DNA of 64,000 nt, from positions 310,001-374,000 of the forward strand of contig NZ_FNIE01000008.1 of assembly GCF_900103985.1 (NCBI RefSeq). The letters are read 5' to 3'. Position 1 is the stretch's first letter. Each line of letters opens with the position of its first letter. The translations under genes and the position numbers were made by a program. Below are positions 9,035 to 16,479 of the stretch, in pieces. Below the pieces are notes generated by a model, which was given only the letters and a program-made list of their open reading frames with translations, had not been told where the DNA came from and did not search any database. This DNA is from Actinacidiphila guanduensis. Its GTDB lineage: Bacteria > Actinomycetota > Actinomycetes > Streptomycetales > Streptomycetaceae.

Positions 9035-10099
9035 TCAGCCGCCGCTCAGGACACGGGCCAGGTCGTAGCGGACCGGCTCCTCCAACTGCGCGTAGGTGCA
9101 GCTCGAAGGGTCGCGGTCGGGCCGCCAGCGGCGGAACTGGGCGGTGTGCCGGAACCGGTCGCCCTGCATGTGGTCGTAGGCGACCTCCACGACACGTTCC
9201 GGGCGCAGCGGCACCCACGACAGGTCCTTCTTGCCGGTCCAGCGGCTGGGCCCGCCGGGCAGGCGGCCGGCCGCCTGCGCCTCCTCGCTGGCCCAGTCCT
9301 GCCAGGGGTGGCCTGCCACCGACTCCATCCGCAGGGGCGCCAGCTCCTCCATGAGCGCCTTGCGCCGCGCCATCGGGAAGGACGCGCACACCCCCACGTG
9401 CTGCAGCCGCCCGTTCGCGTCGTGCAGCCCCAGCAGCAGCGAGCCCAGCACCGGGCCGCTCTTGTGCGGCCGCAGCCCCGCCACCACGCAGTCCGCGGTC
9501 CGCTCGTGCTTGACCTTCACCATCACCCGCGCGCCCGGCTGGTACGGCAGGTCCGGCGGCTTGGCGACCACGCCGTCCAGACCCGCGCCCTCGAACTGCT
9601 CGAACCACTCTTGGGCCAGCTCCAGGTCCTCCGAGGCCGAGGTGACGTGCACAGGTGCGGCCGCGTCGTGCAGCGCGCGCTCCAGTGCCCGCCTGCGCTC
9701 CAGTTGCGGGGTGTCCATCAGAGAGCTGCCGCCCAGGGCGAGCAGGTCGAAGGCGACCAGGCTCGCGGGAGTCACCTCCGCCAGGTGGCGGACCCGGGAG
9801 TCCGCGGGGTGGATGCGCTCCAGCAGCGCGTCGAAGTCCAGCCGGCCGCCGCGGGCGATCACGATCTCGCCGTCCAGCACGCACCGCGGCGGCAGGTGCT
9901 CCCGCACGGCGGCCACCACTTCGGGGAAGTAGCGCGTCAGCGGCTTGCCCGAGCGGCTGCCGAGCTCCACCTCGTCGCCGTCGCGGAAGACGATCGCCCG
10001 GAAGCCGTCCCACTTCGGCTCGTAGAGCATGCCCGGCGGCACGCGGGCGGCGGACTTCGCGAGCATCGGCGCCACCGGCGGCATCACGGGAAGGTCCAT
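9035..10099 (-). CDS. ligC: ATP-dependent DNA ligase, LigC type
   Basis: A 354-residue ATP-dependent ligase. The nucleotidyl-transfer motif I KWDGFRA lies near residue 29, with GLDGVVAKP (motif IV) and VMVKVKHERT (motif V) following. A C-terminal OB fold comes after. Size and order match mycobacterial/streptomycete LigC rather than the multidomain LigD. It seals nicks in repair and can back up non-homologous end joining. A GACAAT hexamer 6 nt upstream of the ATG suggests a leaderless transcript. Divergent from the polymerase-domain gene, its likely repair partner. Confidence 0.92.
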   Translation of the reverse strand: MDLPVMPPVAPMLAKSAARVPPGMLYEPKWDGFRAIVFRDGDEVELGSRSGKPLTRYFPEVVAAVREHLPPRCVLDGEIVIARGGRLDFDALLERIHPADSRVRHLAEVTPASLVAFDLLALGGSSLMDTPQLERRRALERALHDAAAPVHVTSASEDLELAQEWFEQFEGAGLDGVVAKPPDLPYQPGARVMVKVKHERTADCVVAGLRPHKSGPVLGSLLLGLHDANGRLQHVGVCASFPMARRKALMEELAPLRMESVAGHPWQDWASEEAQAAGRLPGGPSRWTGKKDLSWVPLRPERVVEVAYDHMQGDRFRHTAQFRRWRPDRDPSSCTYAQLEEPVRYDLARVLSGG

Positions 10100-10105
10100 G
10101 AGCGG

Positions 10106-10111
10106 ATTGTC
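10106..10111 (-). promoter_or_regulatory. -10 hexamer of ligC (leaderless spacing)
   Basis: GACAAT on the minus strand sits 6 nt before the ligC ATG, so transcription should begin at or next to the start codon. No good -35 is visible. Confidence 0.4.
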
Positions 10112-10167
10112 CGCCGGTGAGCGCTCCCGCGCCCGCCGGCCGACGCGCGCGCCCCGCGGATGCGGCC

Positions 10168-10173
10168 TAGCGT
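10168..10173 (+). promoter_or_regulatory. -10 hexamer of the polymerase gene (leaderless spacing)
   Basis: TAGCGT is followed by 6 nt and then ATG at 10180. This spacing predicts a leaderless mRNA. The -35 region is not recognisable. Confidence 0.45.
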
Positions 10174-10179
10174 GAGGGC

Positions 10180-11190
10180 ATGGCAGAGGCGCTGGAGCTC
10201 ACCGTCGGTCGGCGCACCGTGCGCGTCACCCACCCGGAGAAGGTGTACTTCCCCGAGCGCGGCTTCACCAAGGGCGACGTCGCCCGCTACTACGCCGCCG
10301 TGGGCGACGGCGTGCTGCGGGTGCTGCGCGACCGCCCCACCACCATGGAGCGCTACCCCGAGGGCGTCACCGGTGAGTCCTTCTTCCAGAAGCGCGCCCC
10401 CAAGAACCTGCCCGACTGGATCCCGACCGGGCGCATCTCCTTCCCCAGCGGCCGCCACGCGGACGAGATCTGCCCCACCGAGGCCGCGGCCGTGGTGTGG
10501 GCGGCGAACCTCGGCTGCCTGACCTTCCACCCCTGGCCGGTGCGCAGGGCCGACACCGACCACCCCGACGAGCTGCGCATCGACCTCGACCCGCAGCCCG
10601 GCACCGGCTACGCGGACGCCGTACGCGCCGCCCTGGAGCTGCGCGACGTCCTCGACGGGCTCGGGCTGGCCGGCTGGCCCAAGACCTCCGGAGGGCGCGG
10701 CCTGCACGTCTTCGTGCCCATCGCCCCCGAGTGGACCTTCGTGCAGGTCCGCCGCTCCGCCATCGCCGTCGCCCGCGAGCTGGAGCGACGCGCGCCCGAG
10801 CGCGTCACCACCGCCTGGTGGAAGGAGGAGCGCGGCGCGAAGATCTTCGTGGACTACAACCAGACCGCGCGCGACCGCACCATCGCCAGCGCCTATTCCG
10901 TGCGGCCCCGCCCGCACGCCCCCGTCTCGGCGCCGCTGCGCTGGGACGAGGTGGAGAGCGCCGTCCCCGAGGACTTCGACATCGCCACGATGCCCGGCCG
11001 CTTCGCCGAGGTCGGGGACGTGCACGCCGACATGGACGAGCACGCCTACCGCCTGGACGCCGCCCTTGAGTTGGCCGCGCGCGACGAGGCGGAACACGGC
11101 CTCGGCGACCTCCCCTACCCGCCGGACCACCCCAAGATGGACGGCGAGCCCACGCGGGTGCAGCCGAGCCGGGCGAAGAAGCGGCCCTGA
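10180..11190 (+). CDS. Stand-alone LigD-type primase-polymerase
   Basis: A 336-residue archaeo-eukaryotic primase superfamily polymerase like the PolDom of LigD. The metal-binding pair is in RIDLDPQPG near residue 130, and the histidine-containing strand GLHVFVPI lies near 180. It extends DNA or RNA primers and fills gaps during end joining or excision repair. It lacks ligase and nuclease domains and instead faces a separate LigC gene. No ku gene is adjacent. The C-terminus is basic. Its stop codon lies inside the first unit of a 17-bp tandem repeat. Confidence 0.9.
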   Translation: MAEALELTVGRRTVRVTHPEKVYFPERGFTKGDVARYYAAVGDGVLRVLRDRPTTMERYPEGVTGESFFQKRAPKNLPDWIPTGRISFPSGRHADEICPTEAAAVVWAANLGCLTFHPWPVRRADTDHPDELRIDLDPQPGTGYADAVRAALELRDVLDGLGLAGWPKTSGGRGLHVFVPIAPEWTFVQVRRSAIAVARELERRAPERVTTAWWKEERGAKIFVDYNQTARDRTIASAYSVRPRPHAPVSAPLRWDEVESAVPEDFDIATMPGRFAEVGDVHADMDEHAYRLDAALELAARDEAEHGLGDLPYPPDHPKMDGEPTRVQPSRAKKRP

Positions 11191-11292
11191 CCAGTCGGCG
11201 GGCCTGACCACACGGTCTGCCTGACCCAACGGCGGCCCTGACCACGTGACCGGCCTGAGCACAAGGGCGTCGCGACCTGACCACATGGGCGT
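11186..11292. repeat. Imperfect 17-bp tandem repeat
   Basis: Units begin CCTGACC or CCTGAGC at 11186, 11203, 11220, 11237, 11254 and 11276. The first four intervals are exactly 17 bp and the last is 22 bp. Consensus resembles CCTGACCACACGGTCTG. The array starts at the polymerase stop codon and occupies part of the 328-bp gap before the MauE-like gene. Confidence 0.75.
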
Positions 11293-11457
11293 CGACTTCC
11301 GCGCAGCGACCCATGGTGCCCCGCGTGCCCCTTGGTGCGGCCCCGCCCGCCCTGTCCGCCGTAGCACGTTCCCGTTCCCGATCATGGCCGATACCGCGCG
11401 GTCGCACCTGCCCGAACCGTCCCCAGCGGTCCCCATCGCACCGAAAGGCGCCGCCAC

Positions 11458-11474
11458 CCGCCCCGGAAGGGCGG
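11458..11474. terminator. Short GC hairpin
   Basis: CCGCCC and GGGCGG arms with a 5-nt loop lie between convergent genes. The rest of the 11,293-11,518 gap shows no coding signal. Confidence 0.35.
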
Positions 11475-11518
11475 CGGCGACGCCCGTCGGCGTCCTCCGG
11501 CCGGGAGCCGGACACTAC

Positions 11519-12403
11519 TCAGACCAGTGGCAGCGGTGTCCTGAGCCCGGAGAGCGCCAGCAGGTCCAGCAAAATGGCCTCCTGGGTATCGTCGTCGATC
11601 ACCGAGACCCGCACCGCCGGGCTCGGCGAACTGTCGATCGTCGCCTCCTCGTCGAGCGCGAACAGGACGCTGACCGGCCGCGCGCCGCGCTCGTCCTGAT
11701 GGACGCCCGCGAAGCGCAGCACCCGCCAGCCCTCGTCGTCCCAGTGGTCCAGCAGCGCCGAGCGGACGATCGGCGCCGACGCCTGCCAGGCGAGCGAGCT
11801 CTCCAGCAGCTCCACGCTCGCCTCCACCGGGACCCGGCGCCCCGAACCCGTGGGCAGCGGGGTGCCGAAGAGCCGCAGCCGCAGGCGCCGCACAGGCAGC
11901 CAGACCCGGTCGACGTCCCTGGAGACGGCCGCCACCAGGGCGGCCGCCGCGGCCAGCACCAGCAGCGACCAGCCGGGCCGGCCGGCGATCTCGTGCCACC
12001 AGGTGCCGCCGGCGAAGGCGGCGGCGACACCCCCGGCCAGCACCAGGACCGCCCGCACGAAGGAGCGCGTGCCGATCGGGCCCTCGTCGCGGGCGCTGCA
12101 CCCGCACGAGGTCTCCGGCGCGGTCGCCCTGGCGTAGCCGAGGTAACCGGTGAAGCCGGCGCCCAGCACGGCCGTGGCGACGCCGGGCACCACCGCCGAG
12201 GGTGCGGCGAGCAGGCCCGCCGCGACGGCGGCCTCCAGGGCGCCCACCGCCCGCAGGGCGAAGGCGGCGCGGTGCCTGTTGCCGAGCACCCGCACCAGGA
12301 CGGTGTTGGCGGCGATCTGGGCGGTGCGGCGGCCGAACAGCTTGGCCGCGCCCGTGGCGGCGAGCAGCAGCCCGCACACCAGGGGAGCCAGGTCCTGGAT
12401 CAT
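11519..12403 (-). CDS. MauE/DoxX-like membrane protein with C-terminal extension
   Basis: A 294-residue protein. Its first ~170 residues form about five hydrophobic segments with a SCGCSA motif between the third and fourth, as in the MauE family that supports disulfide formation or export of the methylamine dehydrogenase small subunit. The remaining ~125 residues look soluble and are not part of typical MauE. It is the last gene of a three-gene operon behind a Tat-signal protein (12-bp gap) and a 16-cysteine protein. Context suggests it handles thiol redox or maturation of that protein; this is inference. Confidence 0.75.
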   Translation of the reverse strand: MIQDLAPLVCGLLLAATGAAKLFGRRTAQIAANTVLVRVLGNRHRAAFALRAVGALEAAVAAGLLAAPSAVVPGVATAVLGAGFTGYLGYARATAPETSCGCSARDEGPIGTRSFVRAVLVLAGGVAAAFAGGTWWHEIAGRPGWSLLVLAAAAALVAAVSRDVDRVWLPVRRLRLRLFGTPLPTGSGRRVPVEASVELLESSLAWQASAPIVRSALLDHWDDEGWRVLRFAGVHQDERGARPVSVLFALDEEATIDSSPSPAVRVSVIDDDTQEAILLDLLALSGLRTPLPLV

Positions 12404-12415
12404 TCCCGCGCCTCC

Positions 12416-13045
12416 TCAGTGGCCGACCGTGACGCGGGCGATGTCCACGGTGTCGTCCTCCGGCCGCCAGGCGCCCAGCACCTGGGCCGACTGCCCGATC
12501 CTCACCCGGGACAGGTCGGGCGTCAGGGCGCCGCCCAGGTAGGAGGCGGTGGTGGTCTCCGGCACGATCCGCCCGACCACCTCGTGGTCTGCGCTGCCGT
12601 GCGTCAGGTGCAGCCGGTCCTTGGCGATGCCGCGGACCGTGCAGAACAGGTTGACGATGTTGACCCACACCGCGTCGGCCGCGATGGTCCCGTCGGGCAT
12701 GTCGACGCCCCTGGCGTACAGGCCGTCGCCGGTCCTGATCGCGTCCGCCGTGGTGGTGCGCAGCTTCCAGATGCTGGTGGCGTTGGTCAGCTGGATCAGG
12801 TGCCGGTCGCCGTAGGAGCCGGCGACCTCCAGCACGCTGCCCTTGATCGCGGTGATCCTGCCCTCCGCGAAGGCGGACTTGGCGATCGCCGGGTCGAGGG
12901 AGGGTATGGGCGCGGCGAATGCGGCGTCGGCGTCCAGGCCGCCGAGGGCCGAGGCGCCCACGATGGTGGCGCCGCCGAGGGCGGCGGTGGTCAGGAAGCG
13001 CCGGCGGTCGAAGCCGCGGCGGGCGGGGTCGTGACGGTCGGTCAT
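12416..13045 (-). CDS. Tat-exported protein of unknown function
   Basis: A 209-residue protein with a twin-arginine signal near residues 13-40 (RRFLTTAALGG, then a hydrophobic stretch and an AFA-A cleavage site). The mature part is about 165 residues of mainly beta-forming sequence with repeats such as GRITAIKGSVLEV, resembling small OB- or DUF5666-like domains. Only one cysteine is present. It sits 25 bp after the cysteine-rich gene and 12 bp before the MauE-like gene, so all three are probably one transcript. It could escort the cysteine-rich protein through Tat, which is speculation from gene order. Confidence 0.75.
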   Translation of the reverse strand: MTDRHDPARRGFDRRRFLTTAALGGATIVGASALGGLDADAAFAAPIPSLDPAIAKSAFAEGRITAIKGSVLEVAGSYGDRHLIQLTNATSIWKLRTTTADAIRTGDGLYARGVDMPDGTIAADAVWVNIVNLFCTVRGIAKDRLHLTHGSADHEVVGRIVPETTTASYLGGALTPDLSRVRIGQSAQVLGAWRPEDDTVDIARVTVGH

Positions 13046-13070
13046 GTCGGTGCTCCTCCTGCCGGTCGGT

Positions 13071-13493
13071 TCACTCGTAGATGTAGACCGGCAGCTTGCC
13101 GGAGCTGAGGTTCCCGATGGCCGAGAAGGCCGCGGGGGTCAGGTCGATCACGCGGTTGGTGCGGCAGGCGCCGTTGCAGCAGGTGGCCTCGCCGCAGAAG
13201 CTCTGAGTGCGGGGCCCGCAGTCGGAGACGGTGACGCACACCGTGGCCCCCGAGCACTGGTGCTTGACGTTCATCACCGAGCCGCATGCGCGCCGCGCGA
13301 TGCTCTCCCCGCACAGGTCGGGCCGGGTGATGTCGAAGCACGCCTGCGAGGTGTTGGGCCAGGCGGCCTGGTGGGCGCTGGACTGGCAGGTGCCGCAGGC
13401 GCCGGTGCCGGCGCTCCCGCACGGGCCCCAGGAGCTGCCGCAGCAGAACCAGGTGGTCTCTCCTGCCCAGAGGCTGGTCGATCCGCAAGCCAT
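13071..13493 (-). CDS. Cysteine-rich double-psi-barrel-like protein without signal peptide
   Basis: A 140-residue protein with 16 cysteines, including two CC pairs, spread over residues 3-109. The C-terminal part reads like an expansin/RlpA double-psi beta barrel: VTVSDCGPRT, then RVIDLTPAAFSAIG and KLPVYI. The ATG at 13493 was chosen because GAAGGG lies 7 nt upstream; a frame to 13550 exists. No hydrophobic export signal is seen, although this cysteine load implies an oxidising environment. First gene of an operon with a Tat-signal protein and a MauE-like membrane protein. No enzymatic function can be assigned. Confidence 0.75.
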   Translation of the reverse strand: MACGSTSLWAGETTWFCCGSSWGPCGSAGTGACGTCQSSAHQAAWPNTSQACFDITRPDLCGESIARRACGSVMNVKHQCSGATVCVTVSDCGPRTQSFCGEATCCNGACRTNRVIDLTPAAFSAIGNLSSGKLPVYIYE

Positions 13494-13510
13494 GTCGAAT
13501 CCCTTCACTG

Positions 13511-13531
13511 GCACAGGCTGGTGACCTGTGC
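13511..13531 (-). promoter_or_regulatory. Hairpin just upstream of the cysteine-rich gene
   Basis: Perfect 7-bp arms GCACAGG and CCTGTGC with a 7-nt loop end 4 nt before the GAAGGG ribosome site. It could be an operator or an RNA element controlling translation. The motif GCATGACAA occurs at 13530-13538 and again at 13640-13648. Beyond that, the 316-bp gap to the Lrp gene shows nothing coding. Confidence 0.4.
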
Positions 13532-13809
13532 ATGACAAATCGATCGGCACGGGCGCGCCGCAGTATGGGGGTCTGCGGCGAGCCGTGAGGGAGGCGCCGG
13601 GGTCGGCGGGAGTCCTGGTGTCACACGGGAATTACATGAGCATGACAATCTGACTCGCCGTACCTGAGGAGCCCCAGCTGTGCCGGGTGCGACGAATGGG
13701 TCGGCAGTGCAGGTGGAACACCGCCATGATGCGCGCTTCTACGCGCGTCCGCCAGAGGACCGGCACCCCCGGATGGGGCGCCCGGGCGGCGCCCCATCAC
13801 GTCGCGGAC

Positions 13810-14319
13810 CTAGCGAACCACGGGCTGGTCGGTGGGGCCGCGCTGGCCGGGCACCTCTGCGGCCAGGGATTTCACCAGCGGCAGCATCCGCTCCGGCACC
13901 CGCTCGCGCAGGGCGATCTCGGACCGCGTCCGCAGCACTCCGGGAACACCGATCAGCCGCTGGATCACGTCCTCCAGGTGCGCGTTGTCGCGGGCCACCA
14001 CCCGGGCGAGCAGGTCGCCGCCGCCGGTGATGGAGAACGCCTCCACCACCTCGGGCACCTCGGCCAGCGCCTCGCCGACGTGGTCGAGCCGGCCCTGCGT
14101 CACCTCGATGCGCACGAAGGCGAGTACGGGGTGCCCGAGCGCCGCAGGGAACACACGCGGGCCGGCCGCGGCGATCACGCCCTCGCGTTCGAGCCGGTCC
14201 AGCCGCGCCTGGAGGGTGCCGCGGGCGACACCCAGGATGCGGGCGTACTCCCGTACGCTGGTGCGCGGCTGCTCCAGGAGCAGCCGCAGGATACGCGCGT
14301 CCAGCGCGTCGACGGGCAT
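13810..14319 (-). CDS. Lrp/AsnC family transcriptional regulator
   Basis: A 169-residue regulator: a winged helix-turn-helix in residues 5-60 (DARILRLLLEQPR, VARGTLQARLDRLE) and a RAM ligand-binding domain after residue 70 with GGGDLLARVVARD. Such proteins sense amino acids or related metabolites and often control the divergent gene. GGGAG lies 9 nt before the ATG. The divergent gene is a glycine-rich membrane protein, which gives no obvious ligand clue. Confidence 0.92.
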   Translation of the reverse strand: MPVDALDARILRLLLEQPRTSVREYARILGVARGTLQARLDRLEREGVIAAAGPRVFPAALGHPVLAFVRIEVTQGRLDHVGEALAEVPEVVEAFSITGGGDLLARVVARDNAHLEDVIQRLIGVPGVLRTRSEIALRERVPERMLPLVKSLAAEVPGQRGPTDQPVVR

Positions 14320-14442
14320 GGGGCGGTGCTCCCTTTCGCGGCAGTGTAGTTGGCATATTCACCGTACCGACGGCCCGCGCTCCCGACGATCATTTCGAGC
14401 CACCGCGCGGCGGCCGCCACCAGGACCCCGCCCGGCCGCGCC

Positions 14443-14456
14443 GTGAAATAGTTCAC
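14443..14456. promoter_or_regulatory. Candidate Lrp operator
   Basis: A perfect dyad GTGAA-ATAG-TTCAC lies in the 317-bp divergent region between the Lrp gene and the glycine-rich protein gene. An isolated TTCAC half-site occurs near 14,359, next to a TACACT hexamer (minus strand) that could be the Lrp gene -10. A small GTCGGG/CCCGAC hairpin lies at 14568-14582. No gene is seen in this gap. Confidence 0.4.
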
Positions 14457-14636
14457 CCCGACGGGAACCGGGCGGGCGCGGGCGCAATCTTCCCCTTTAC
14501 GGGCACGTTGCGGCGGGGCGGCACCAAGCTCCGCCCGCCGCGCGCGGCCCGCGTGCGCCAGGGGGCGGTCGGGCTGCCCGACGACCCGTCATCCACCGAT
14601 CGTTTGGTCTACGCACGGAAAGAGGGGGGCTTCGCG

Positions 14637-16352
14637 GTGTCTTGGGATGCGCAGGGCGCGGCCGGGAGTTCGGGAGGGTACGGCGGGGGCTCCGGGGGAC
14701 CAGGGGGATACGGCGCGCCCGGTGGCCATGGAGGCGGGGCGGGGGCCTACGGGCCACCCGGCAGCCAGGGCGGCTACGGCAACTACGGCGGTTACGGCGG
14801 CGGGGGTTACGGCGGACCCGTACCGCCGCCGCCCTCGGTACCGCCCAAGCTGCCCGCCGACCCGCTGCGCGCGGTCGCCGTCGGCCTGCTCAACCTCAGC
14901 GGCCTCGGCATCGGCTACGCCCTCGTGCGGCGCTGGTTCGCGATGGGGGTGTGCTGGGTGGCCACCGCCGTCCTGCTCGTCGTCGCCCTGCCCGCGGACC
15001 CTGACGGCGTGTCCACCGGGGTCGTCGTCGCCTACCTCGTCTTCCTGGTGCTCGCCGCCCTCCACGGTGCCTTCCGCGGCCTGCGCACGCGCCTGTCGCT
15101 GCTCCCGCTCGCGCCCGTGGCCGCCGTGCTCGGCCTGGTGCTGCTCGCGGTGCCGGCCGGCGGTGTCGCCCTCTACGACGGGGCCCGCGACGACGCCACG
15201 CAGAAGATGCTCCTGGACCGCCTCGCCAAGGCCGACACCCTGGTGGCGACCGCCAAGGCCAAGTCCTTCGCCGGCGGCGAGCCGGAGTACAAGGAGGCGC
15301 TGTCGGCCTACCGGGACCTCAAGGACCACCACCCGGGCTCCAAGGCGGCCAAGCTCGTACCCGACCGCATGAAGGCGTACTACGAGGCGATCGCCACCCC
15401 CTACGACCAGCGGCAGTACTGCGACGCGGTCACACCGCTGACGTACCTGCGCAACGTACCCGCGCGCTTCGGCAAGGGCCTGGACACCCGACTGGCCGCC
15501 TCGCCCGACGACAAGCTCGCCACCTCCCTGTACGAGTGCGGCGTGAAGGACCTGGACGGCAACGGGGCCACCGCCACCGGCGGGGACGAGAGCGACCTCG
15601 GCGAACTGCTCACCACGTTCCCGAACTCCCCGCAGGCCGCCAAGGTCGAACCGGCCGTCAGCTCCTCGATCACCAAGGCGGCCAAGGGCATCAAGGGCAG
15701 CGACCCCTGCGCGGCGAACGACTCGGTGCGGGGCCTGGGCTCCTACGCCGACCGCCTCGCCGGCAAGGCGGACGGCGACACGGCCACCGCTCTCGGCAAG
15801 GACGGCGACCGGGCCGACGGCTACCTGGAGTCGGGCACCTACGCCTGCGGCGTCCACCAGTACAAGGCCGGCGACTTCGGCACCGCCGTCGACACGATGA
15901 ACGGCTTCGTCGGCACGTACCCGCACGCCAAGAACCGCGCGCTCGCCAAGAAGATCGTCATCGCGGCCGAGGTCGCCCAGTCCGACGCGGCCGCCGGCAA
16001 GCACCTGCCCACCCTGGCCTCCGGCGGCAGCCTGTCGCTGACGGTGAGCAACGACAGCCCCGACTCGGTGGAGATCCTCTACACCGGCACGGTCACCGGC
16101 AGCTTCACCCTTCCGGCGTGCGGGAAGTGCTCGGAGTACAGCAGCGAGTCGCTGGCCACGGCGAGCGCCTGCAAGGACAGCGGCAAGCACTACCCGAAGA
16201 AGACGGTCCACCTGCCACCGGGGACCATCTACCTGCTGCACAAGCCCACCGGCGGCTCCACGGCGACCTCCAGCGCCGACTCCGAGAAGCTCCGGTCGGG
16301 CAACTACTACACCGACTGCGCCTACACGGTGCAGACACTCGCGGGCTTCTGA
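14637..16352 (+). CDS. Glycine/tyrosine-rich membrane protein with large soluble domain
   Basis: A 571-residue protein of unknown function. Residues ~8-65 are low-complexity Gly/Tyr/Pro (GGYGNYGGYGGGGYGG). Four hydrophobic segments follow between about 75 and 185. The remainder is soluble, with helical stretches resembling solute/TPR-like repeats (EYKEALSAYRDLKDHHPG, HQYKAGDFGTAVDTMNGF) and several cysteines. A GTG at 14637 follows AGAGGGGGG by 6 nt. The topology suggests a cytoplasmic disordered head, a membrane anchor and an extracytoplasmic domain. It is divergent from the Lrp regulator. Confidence 0.75.
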   Translation: MSWDAQGAAGSSGGYGGGSGGPGGYGAPGGHGGGAGAYGPPGSQGGYGNYGGYGGGGYGGPVPPPPSVPPKLPADPLRAVAVGLLNLSGLGIGYALVRRWFAMGVCWVATAVLLVVALPADPDGVSTGVVVAYLVFLVLAALHGAFRGLRTRLSLLPLAPVAAVLGLVLLAVPAGGVALYDGARDDATQKMLLDRLAKADTLVATAKAKSFAGGEPEYKEALSAYRDLKDHHPGSKAAKLVPDRMKAYYEAIATPYDQRQYCDAVTPLTYLRNVPARFGKGLDTRLAASPDDKLATSLYECGVKDLDGNGATATGGDESDLGELLTTFPNSPQAAKVEPAVSSSITKAAKGIKGSDPCAANDSVRGLGSYADRLAGKADGDTATALGKDGDRADGYLESGTYACGVHQYKAGDFGTAVDTMNGFVGTYPHAKNRALAKKIVIAAEVAQSDAAAGKHLPTLASGGSLSLTVSNDSPDSVEILYTGTVTGSFTLPACGKCSEYSSESLATASACKDSGKHYPKKTVHLPPGTIYLLHKPTGGSTATSSADSEKLRSGNYYTDCAYTVQTLAGF

Positions 16353-16479
16353 CGGCTGTCCGCCCGGCGGCGGCATCGCCACGACGCGCCGTCCCCAGGG
16401 TGACCCGGGGGCGACGCGCGCGCCCCGCAGGTACTACTCTCAGCCGCCGTACAGACGTCAGGCGGAAGAGGTACGGCAA

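Noticed and set aside
13071..13493. Methylamine dehydrogenase light chain for the cysteine-rich protein
   Set aside because: The neighbouring MauE-like gene suggested it, but the cysteine spacing and the Trp pair needed for the TTQ cofactor do not match, and no heavy-chain gene is present.
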